A DNA stretch of 64,000 nt from the NCBI GenBank assembly GCA_023664625.1, contig JAMPFD010000010.1, positions 1-64,000 of the forward strand, written 5' to 3'. Source of the stretch: Bacillota bacterium. Lineage in GTDB: Bacteria; Bacteroidota; Bacteroidia; Bacteroidales; Bacteroidaceae. This document shows positions 54,232-61,372 of this stretch, piece by piece. The notes below the pieces were generated by a model. It searched no databases. It was not told where the DNA came from and was given only the letters and a program-made list of their open reading frames with translations. Positions within the stretch are counted from its first letter, which is position 1. The number at the start of each line of letters is the position of its first letter. Both the position numbers and the translations under genes were made by a program.

Positions 54232-57200
54232 ATGAAAAAGATTTGGACAATACTTTTCTCTTTAGTCATGTCACTGACGGCATACGCCGCAGACTATGAC
54301 AACATTTGGAAAAAATACTGTGAGGCTGTAGAGAAGGATATGTACCAGGACGCACAGGAACAGCTGAGAAATATAGAGAAACTGGCTGAGAAAGATTCTG
54401 TCCTTGCCGCTGTCTATCATACGATCAAGAAAGACTACGACAAAGCCCTCAGTAATCCTGACCTGCTGGCAAAGGAGAAGTCCACGCCATGGAAACGCAT
54501 CATCAACAAAGGCACTGACGATGAACTGTGGAACGAAGACCTGCTCAGCATTATCGGACACCAGGCCGGACGCTACTCCTTCCTGAAACATTACTATGAC
54601 AGTATCGGCAACCGTAAGGCGGCATGCGTGGAACTGTATCTTGAAGTGCTCCATTTCAACTCCCGCAATGACGACATGTCCAGAACAACAAAACGCCGTA
54701 TGCTGAAAGAAGGAATGAAAAAATACCAAGATCTTGAAGAAGTGGCATTGCTGGCACAGGAAGACTACTCTCTCATGTATCAGGACAATGACATTTCCAG
54801 ACTTTCATGTTATACATACCTTCAGAATTGTATCAGCAAATTCAGCAGCAACAAGTACTTGAACTTCTTCAAAAACAAACTCAACGACATAACATTTCCA
54901 CGGTTTGAATTCACCCTCAACAGGGAGAATACCATGCTCATTGTAAGGAATATCAGTACTCTTGACATAGAGTTCCTTCCCCTGAACTGCACCGGAGCCA
55001 TGTCCCTCTCCACATATAATACGGCAGACCTTGCAAAACTAAAAAAACTTGTAAAAGGCAAAGCCGTATGCACCATATCCCGCGACTACTCTTCCCCTAA
55101 TCCATGGGAGGAAGTAAAAGATACAGTGGAAACTCCGCGACTGCCTGTCGGCATGTATCTTGTCAAGGCTTCAGCCGACGGCCTTACCACTTATCAGGTA
55201 TTCTACAATTCAGACATCACCTTACTCACCCTCCCGACAAGCAAAAAAAACATCAGAATCGCCGCCGTGTCGACGACAACAGGCAAGGAACTCCCGTCAT
55301 GCTCAATCGTTCTTACACAAGAAAGCGATAACAAAACCATACAAACATATACTGCCGTAACGGATAAGCAAGGAGAAATCATCTTTAAAGGAAACTTCAA
55401 GCCCAACTACATTTATGCCTATACCACGCATGACAAGGCGTTCCATAAGACACGCTACAGCAATAACTTTCACTATCATGAATACAAGGAAAAGAAAGAC
55501 ATCCTTGAACTCTTCACCGACAGAGCCATCTACCGTCCGGGACAAACAATAAAAGGCTGTGTTGTCGCGTATAATGCCAGCAACACCGACTCAATCAGGA
55601 CTATCGCCGGAAAACAGATAAATATAACCATTAAGGACGCAGAGTACAAGGCTGTTCATACGGACTCCGTCATAACGGACAGCCACGGCAATGCCGGATT
55701 CGAATTTACCATGCCGGACCGTTTGGAGAGAAACGGGAACTTCACCATCACGGCACAGACTGCCACTGACATATCTGCCACGAACCATGTCCGTGTGGAG
55801 GAATACAAACGGCCTACGTTTGAAGTGAATGTCATTGACGACAAGACAAAATATGCCGATCATGACAGCACCTATTTCCACGGAGACAGTGTCGCAGTGG
55901 CTTTTGAGGCCAAGACTTTCACACAAATTCCTGTCAGCAACGCAACCGTGGAGTATACCATTAAAAGGCGGGCCCGTTTCTATCGGTTCGGAGAGTCACG
56001 CATCATAGCCGAGAACGTCAAAGTAACAACTGACAGTGAAGGAAAGATCATCATTCCTCTGCATATCATATTGCCGGAAGAAGGATTCGGCATGTTCGTC
56101 TACGAGATTACTGCAAAGGTTACCGGCAAGGACGGAGAATCACGCGAAGCGAGAGCCAATGTAATGGCAAGGATAAAGAGTCCCGGCAGCAAAGATTATA
56201 CTGCCGGTGCCAACAACGGGAACCAACATAGCAATAAGCCACTGTTCAAGGTCAGCGCGAAGTCGTTCCCGCACGAAGGCAGTATCCTCTTCACTGTCAC
56301 GGACAGCCTTTCCGAAAAGCCACTCTATGTACGTGGGGCATTCTTTGCAGACGGCAAGTGCATCATGAAAGGAACTTTCACTGTCAGAGGCTCTTACTCC
56401 AAGGAACTTTCCTATAAAAAAGAATACGGAGACAACCTGACCATAAGATGCATAGCAGTAAGGGACGGAAAGACATATCAGTTTGACGAAACCATAACAC
56501 GTCCTCAGCCAGACCTGACTCTCACGCCGGTCTGGACCACTTTCCGTGACAGGACACAGCCTGGTGCCATGGAGACATGGAGCCTGCGCATTCTCAGCGG
56601 CAAGAAGAAGTCTTTCCCTGCAAGCACCGCTTCAATGATAGCGACCGTCTACGACAAGAGCCTTGACCTCGAGACCCGTCACAGATGGAGCATTCAGGTA
56701 ATGAGGGATTATGCTTTTTTGAACACATCATGGAGGGCAATTCAATCTTCATCCTTCTTTTGCAGCAAGTATGCAACAGTGAAAAATCTGACAGAGAAGT
56801 TTATCAACTATGCCTGCTTCAGACCAGAACTGCTGGCTTTCTCAGAAGAAGACATGGATTTCTCCACACAATATACCGGAAGAATAATAATCCGAGGCAG
56901 ACAGCCTCTTGCCATGGCAATGGCTAAGACATCCGCAGTCACTGCCAAGCCGGAACTGTCAAAGGCTATTGTAGTCGGCGCATACAATGCAGAAGCCACA
57001 AAAGAAGCTTCTTCCGACATGGCAAATGATGAAGGAGGGTACGGCAATAAACATGAAGACCTTTCCACACTTGTACGCACCGACCTCGGCGAGACTGCCT
57101 ATTTCAATCCGTCACTCGTAGCTGGCAAAGACGGAAGCATCAGCATGTCCTTCCGCATGCCTGAGACAATGACAACATGGCGGTTCCTCGGCTTAGTCCA

Positions 57201-59151
57201 TGACGACATGATGCGCCACGCCTTTATCGACACTACATGTGTCGCAAAGAAAGACATCATCGTCAAGCCGAACGTTCCACGATTCTTCCGTAATGGTGAC
57301 AGACAGACCGGCGACCGACCTGTATTCGCCTCAACGGTAAGCAACACCACCGACAATACTGTCACTGCCAATGTCATAATGCAACTTCTTACAGCTGATG
57401 CAGGAACCGTCATATGGGAGAAAAAGACTTCTGCCTTGATTGGTGCCAACAGTTCTGAGGCCGTTGCTCTCGAAACTCCTGCAATAACATTCCAAGACAG
57501 TGTCCTGATCTTCCGCATCGTGGGTACTACAGCCAACGGTGCAAGTGACGGAGAGCAACATTATATCCCCGTACTCCCTGCTGTCAGCGAGACTACTGCC
57601 ACCATTGCTTTCACACAACGTGGAGACAGCAACTATGCCACAGACATCAGTGACCTGCTCATAAACGGCAGTACAGACCGTAAGATGACAGTGAGATTCA
57701 CAGCTAACGCCGAGCGTGTCGTACTCGATGCCATACCTCACATCACACGGCCGGAGCACAAGGATGCCCTGTCCCTTGCCACTGCTGTATATGTAGGTTC
57801 AATGTATCCTGCCCAGACTCCTGACACACTCGTGAAATCACTGACCGACGAACTCCGCGGACTCCAGCTTTCTGACGGCTCATGGTCATGGTGGGAAGGC
57901 ATGAACGGCTCCGCATACATGACAGCAAGCATTACACGATACCTCGCACGCCTGCAGCATAAGCATCTTGGCACAAAAGATACGGAGGAGATGCTCGGCA
58001 AAGCCATGCCTTATCTTCTCAACACAATCAGCGAGGAGGTAAAAAACATCCGCAAGCGAAAGCATTCCAAAGGCATCCACCCTTCTGAACTCGCTATCGA
58101 TATACTTTATATCTGCGCCCTGCAGAGAAGTTCCGGCAAGACTTTCGGCAGGCAGGCGGAGGCTGACATCAAGTACCTTGTCGGACTACTGGAGAAAGTT
58201 CCGTCCGAATTTACTGTCTACGGCAAGGCTCACAGCGCAATCATACTCGCACTCTATGGCAAGAAAGCCAAGGCTCTGGAGTTCATCGAGAGCATGAAGC
58301 AGTATTCCGTCTATACCCCTGAGGCGGGACGCTATTACGATACACGCAAGGCATACTACTCATGGCGTAACTACAAAATACCAACCGAAGTCGCCGCCAT
58401 AGAGGCTATGCGTATGGTACGTCCTGACGATGTGAAGACTGTGGAAGAGATGCAACAGTGGCTCCTGCACGAGAAACGTACACAGCAATGGGACAACTCT
58501 GCCAATACCGCTGACGCTGTATGGGCCTTCATATACGGCAATAATGACATTGACCTCTCCCAGAGCATAAGCGGTCAGCTGACATTCGGCGGCAAAGAAA
58601 TAAAAGACGGTGACACTGTCGACATTGAGCCGGGACGGACAATATTCTCCTCCGTCAAGGATTCAAAAGGCACTGCATGGGGCGGACTCCTCATAACCCA
58701 GCGTGCACCGCTGTCCTCAGTAAAGACAACGGGAACAGGATTCTCCGTAAAGCGTGAGATTGTCGGGAACTCATCACCTGCCACAGGAGACAAGGTGACG
58801 GTACGCCTGACCGTGACCGCCGACTGTGACTACGACTTTGTCAAGGTCACAGACAACCGTGCCGCATGCCTGGAGCCCGTCCGGCAGACAAGCGGTTACC
58901 AAGCAGCAAAGACAGGAGGTACGGCTCGCGGCTCATGGAGCGGATATTATCGCGAGACAAAGGACACTCAGACAAACTACTATTTTGACAAGATGGCTAA
59001 AGGCACGCATATCATCGAGACAGAGTATTACACAGACCGTGAGGGAAAGTATCAACAGGGCATCTGCACCGTAAGCTGCGCCTACGCTCCAGAGTTCTCT
59101 GCCACAGAGGCTCTGAAAGTCATGGAGGTTCAAAGCAATACCGATAAATAA
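54232..59151 (+). CDS. alpha-2-macroglobulin family protein without a visible thioester motif
   Basis: 1639 residues. Signal peptide MKKIWTILFSLVMSLTAYAA, with no lipobox. An N-terminal helical region (about 20-200) precedes macroglobulin domains, including the MG2 signature LFTDRAIYRPGQTIKGCVVA (about residues 425-445) and the A2M-domain pattern TAYFNPSLVAGKDGSISMSF and MTTWRFLGLVHDD (about 950-985). The thioester-type helical domain follows (GLQLSDGSWSWWEGMNGSAY). Where family members carry CxEQ this protein reads AIPHITRPEHKDALSLATAV, so a covalent trap is unlikely. Probably a periplasmic protease-binding or structural protein, like thioester-less YfaS-type proteins (inference). Confidence 0.9.
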   Translation: MKKIWTILFSLVMSLTAYAADYDNIWKKYCEAVEKDMYQDAQEQLRNIEKLAEKDSVLAAVYHTIKKDYDKALSNPDLLAKEKSTPWKRIINKGTDDELWNEDLLSIIGHQAGRYSFLKHYYDSIGNRKAACVELYLEVLHFNSRNDDMSRTTKRRMLKEGMKKYQDLEEVALLAQEDYSLMYQDNDISRLSCYTYLQNCISKFSSNKYLNFFKNKLNDITFPRFEFTLNRENTMLIVRNISTLDIEFLPLNCTGAMSLSTYNTADLAKLKKLVKGKAVCTISRDYSSPNPWEEVKDTVETPRLPVGMYLVKASADGLTTYQVFYNSDITLLTLPTSKKNIRIAAVSTTTGKELPSCSIVLTQESDNKTIQTYTAVTDKQGEIIFKGNFKPNYIYAYTTHDKAFHKTRYSNNFHYHEYKEKKDILELFTDRAIYRPGQTIKGCVVAYNASNTDSIRTIAGKQINITIKDAEYKAVHTDSVITDSHGNAGFEFTMPDRLERNGNFTITAQTATDISATNHVRVEEYKRPTFEVNVIDDKTKYADHDSTYFHGDSVAVAFEAKTFTQIPVSNATVEYTIKRRARFYRFGESRIIAENVKVTTDSEGKIIIPLHIILPEEGFGMFVYEITAKVTGKDGESREARANVMARIKSPGSKDYTAGANNGNQHSNKPLFKVSAKSFPHEGSILFTVTDSLSEKPLYVRGAFFADGKCIMKGTFTVRGSYSKELSYKKEYGDNLTIRCIAVRDGKTYQFDETITRPQPDLTLTPVWTTFRDRTQPGAMETWSLRILSGKKKSFPASTASMIATVYDKSLDLETRHRWSIQVMRDYAFLNTSWRAIQSSSFFCSKYATVKNLTEKFINYACFRPELLAFSEEDMDFSTQYTGRIIIRGRQPLAMAMAKTSAVTAKPELSKAIVVGAYNAEATKEASSDMANDEGGYGNKHEDLSTLVRTDLGETAYFNPSLVAGKDGSISMSFRMPETMTTWRFLGLVHDDMMRHAFIDTTCVAKKDIIVKPNVPRFFRNGDRQTGDRPVFASTVSNTTDNTVTANVIMQLLTADAGTVIWEKKTSALIGANSSEAVALETPAITFQDSVLIFRIVGTTANGASDGEQHYIPVLPAVSETTATIAFTQRGDSNYATDISDLLINGSTDRKMTVRFTANAERVVLDAIPHITRPEHKDALSLATAVYVGSMYPAQTPDTLVKSLTDELRGLQLSDGSWSWWEGMNGSAYMTASITRYLARLQHKHLGTKDTEEMLGKAMPYLLNTISEEVKNIRKRKHSKGIHPSELAIDILYICALQRSSGKTFGRQAEADIKYLVGLLEKVPSEFTVYGKAHSAIILALYGKKAKALEFIESMKQYSVYTPEAGRYYDTRKAYYSWRNYKIPTEVAAIEAMRMVRPDDVKTVEEMQQWLLHEKRTQQWDNSANTADAVWAFIYGNNDIDLSQSISGQLTFGGKEIKDGDTVDIEPGRTIFSSVKDSKGTAWGGLLITQRAPLSSVKTTGTGFSVKREIVGNSSPATGDKVTVRLTVTADCDYDFVKVTDNRAACLEPVRQTSGYQAAKTGGTARGSWSGYYRETKDTQTNYYFDKMAKGTHIIETEYYTDREGKYQQGICTVSCAYAPEFSATEALKVMEVQSNTDK

Positions 59152-59265
59152 GACATGGAAGCATCCTCACCTGTCATCACTTCCAGGAAAAGCACCCCTT
59201 AACGGCACCCCGCCACAGAATATTACAACAAATTGAAAACAAGAAAAACAGAAAGACAAAACTGA

Positions 59266-60600
59266 ATGAAATTTGAAGAATTAGACCTTTCGTACAATAT
59301 CCTCGATGCACTTTATGACATGAAGTTTGAGGATTGCACCCCCATACAGGAACAAACAATACCCCATATACTCAATGGCGAGGACGTGCTCGGCATAGCA
59401 CAGACAGGAACGGGAAAGACAGCGGCTTACCTGCTGCCCGTCCTCTCTCTCATTGACGACTATCCTAATGACTTCCCGAGTGATGCGATAAACTGTGTCA
59501 TCATGTCACCGACCAGAGAACTGGCACAGCAGATTGACCAGGCGATGCAGGGATTCGGATACTATCTTGACGGAATCTCCTCCATACCGGTCTACGGCGG
59601 TAACGACGGCAACCGTTTCGAACAGGAAGTGAAGGCCATGAAGAAGGGTGCAGGACTCGTCATAGCAACCCCGGGGCGCCTCATATCCCACCTGCAAATT
59701 GGCAACCTTGACCTTTCACGATGCTCATTCTTCATCCTTGACGAAGCCGACCGCATGCTGGACATGGGATTCTCCGAAGACATAATGAAGATTGCCAAAG
59801 AACTGCCGCCTACATGCCAGACAATCATGTTCTCCGCAACAATGCCGGAGAAAATCGAGGAACTTGCCAAGACAATTCTCAAAAATCCTGTTGAGGTCAA
59901 GATTGCCGTCTCCAAACCTGCGGAAAAGATACACCAGTCGGCATACGTCTGCTACGAGCCACAGAAACTGCGCATTATTGAAAACATATTCAAACAGGGC
60001 GGCCTGCAGCGCGTCATTATCTTCTCCGGCAAGAAAACCAAGGTCAAGGACATCACCACAAAACTCGCACGCATGAACATAAACTGCGGTGCCATGCATT
60101 CTGACCTGACCCAGGCTGAGCGTGACGACATAATGTTCCGGTTCAAAGCTGGTCAAATCGATGTGCTGATCGCTACGGACATTGTATCAAGAGGCATTGA
60201 CATCGATGATATTCTCATGGTCATAAACTATGATGTCCCACACGATGCAGAAGATTATGTCCACCGCATCGGACGCACCGCACGCGCTCAGAGGGACGGA
60301 CGTGCCGTCACTCTTGTCAATGAGGACGACATCTACTATTTCAAGATGATTGAGAAATTCCTTGAACGCGAGGTTGAAAAGAATCCTATGCCTGAGGGGC
60401 TTGAAAAAGGACCAGAATACAAAGTAAGTTCAAAGAGCGGTATGCACACAAAACGTGGTACACAACGTAATACGCGCACGACACGCAACAACAAAAACAG
60501 CAAGACCAGGCAGTCAAAAGACGGAGATACAAAGAAAAGGCAAAACCGGCAGCGACGAAAGCCGGACGGCAAGCAGAAGAAGGCAAAGGGACAGGAATGA
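59266..60600 (+). CDS. DEAD-box ATP-dependent RNA helicase
   Basis: 444 residues. RecA domain 1: Q motif (CTPIQEQTIP), Walker A AQTGTGKTAAYLLPV, PTRELAQQI, ATPGRL, DEADRMLDMGF, FSATMP. RecA domain 2: IIFSGKKTKVKDI, DIVSRGIDIDDI and HRIGRTARAQRDG. The C-terminal 60 residues are basic and unstructured (TRNNKNSKTRQSKDGDTKKR) and likely bind RNA. RhlE/CsdA-like role in RNA remodelling or ribosome assembly; a more exact assignment is not possible from sequence alone. Followed by a strong terminator. Confidence 0.95.
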   Translation: MKFEELDLSYNILDALYDMKFEDCTPIQEQTIPHILNGEDVLGIAQTGTGKTAAYLLPVLSLIDDYPNDFPSDAINCVIMSPTRELAQQIDQAMQGFGYYLDGISSIPVYGGNDGNRFEQEVKAMKKGAGLVIATPGRLISHLQIGNLDLSRCSFFILDEADRMLDMGFSEDIMKIAKELPPTCQTIMFSATMPEKIEELAKTILKNPVEVKIAVSKPAEKIHQSAYVCYEPQKLRIIENIFKQGGLQRVIIFSGKKTKVKDITTKLARMNINCGAMHSDLTQAERDDIMFRFKAGQIDVLIATDIVSRGIDIDDILMVINYDVPHDAEDYVHRIGRTARAQRDGRAVTLVNEDDIYYFKMIEKFLEREVEKNPMPEGLEKGPEYKVSSKSGMHTKRGTQRNTRTTRNNKNSKTRQSKDGDTKKRQNRQRRKPDGKQKKAKGQE

Positions 60601-60641
60601 TTCTTCCACATGACATTCATAACACAACAATAACATTCAAT

Positions 60642-60698
60642 AAACAAAGAAGACTCACACGGTCCTTTCCGAAAGGACTATGTGAGTCTTCTTTGTTT
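60642..60698 (+). terminator. rho-independent terminator after the helicase gene
   Basis: AAACAAAGAAGACTCACA (60642-60659) pairs with TGTGAGTCTTCTTTGTTT (60681-60698), and an inner GTCCTTTC/GAAAGGAC stem extends it. One of the strongest hairpins in the window, usable from either strand. Confidence 0.92.
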
Positions 60699-60973
60699 AC
60701 CGTTTTGACAGAGAAGAACAACCACAGAACACAAAACCGGTGGTGAGGGAGTATTGCTGTTTTCTTGCCGTGACAGTTCCAAACATACAGGTTGTTACAA
60801 AATGATATAGAGGAAACAATGTATCAGTTCCTTGTCACAACACTTCTAAAATTCAGATAACGACAAGCTCCCGAAACATCACTCCGCATACTAAAAAATC
60901 AATGCCGTGCAGGCATATCACCACACAGTGTATTCCATTCTACGGCATCAGTTTGCAAAACAATTATTTCATA

Positions 60974-61151
60974 TAAGTAACTATTGATAATTATTTTATA
61001 ATATAATGTTTTCTCACTAAAACTTGTTCTTTTTTGTCAGTTAGTGCTTGTCACTCAGTCACAATGCACGCATTGCTCCTTCGGTTCCGTACACTAACCG
61101 CATAAAAAATAACTGCGTTTTTAGTATAAACTAATTTCCAACAGTTACTTA
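60974..61151 (-). mobile_element. MITE-like element, full copy B (178 bp)
   Basis: Reverse-oriented copy of 25319-25497, about 97 percent identical by eye. It has the same terminal inverted repeats TAAGTAACT...AGTTACTTA and a palindrome CAATGC-AC-GCATTG whose two central bases differ from copy A. No open reading frame of note. Confidence 0.8.
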
Positions 61152-61156
61152 AAATC

Positions 61157-61237
61157 AAAAGCTAACCTTTCGCTCTGTAAACCGTTACCTTTTGCAGTGT
61201 AAAAGGTAACGGTTTACAGAGCGAAAGGTAACACTTC
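61157..61237. repeat. 81-bp dispersed four-block element, copy 4 (perfect hairpin)
   Basis: Blocks AAAAGCTAACCTTTC, AAACCGTTACCTTTT, AAAAGGTAACGGTTT and GAAAGGTAACACTTC are separated by GCTCTGT, GCAGTGT and ACAGAGC. Positions 61165-61193 and 61201-61229 form a 29-bp perfect inverted repeat around the 7-nt centre GCAGTGT; even spacers 1 and 3 are reverse complements. Confidence 0.88.
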
Positions 61238-61372
61238 ACGATAAGAAAATTCAGCGTTCGGATTGTTACAGTTTATGGAAAGACAAGAAAAAGAATTACG
61301 GGCGGGCTTGTTGTACAGCATTTAAGAATGGTTATCAGGCACGTACAGCCATTAAGACATAAAAAACATCTG

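Larger units (their letters stand above)
60699..61372. other. intergenic repeat region between convergent genes
   Basis: About 670 bp with no gene. It contains MITE-like copy B (60974-61151) and, 5 bp further, the most perfect 81-bp element (61157-61237). 60699-60973 and 61238-61372 show nothing that I recognise. Confidence 0.6.
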
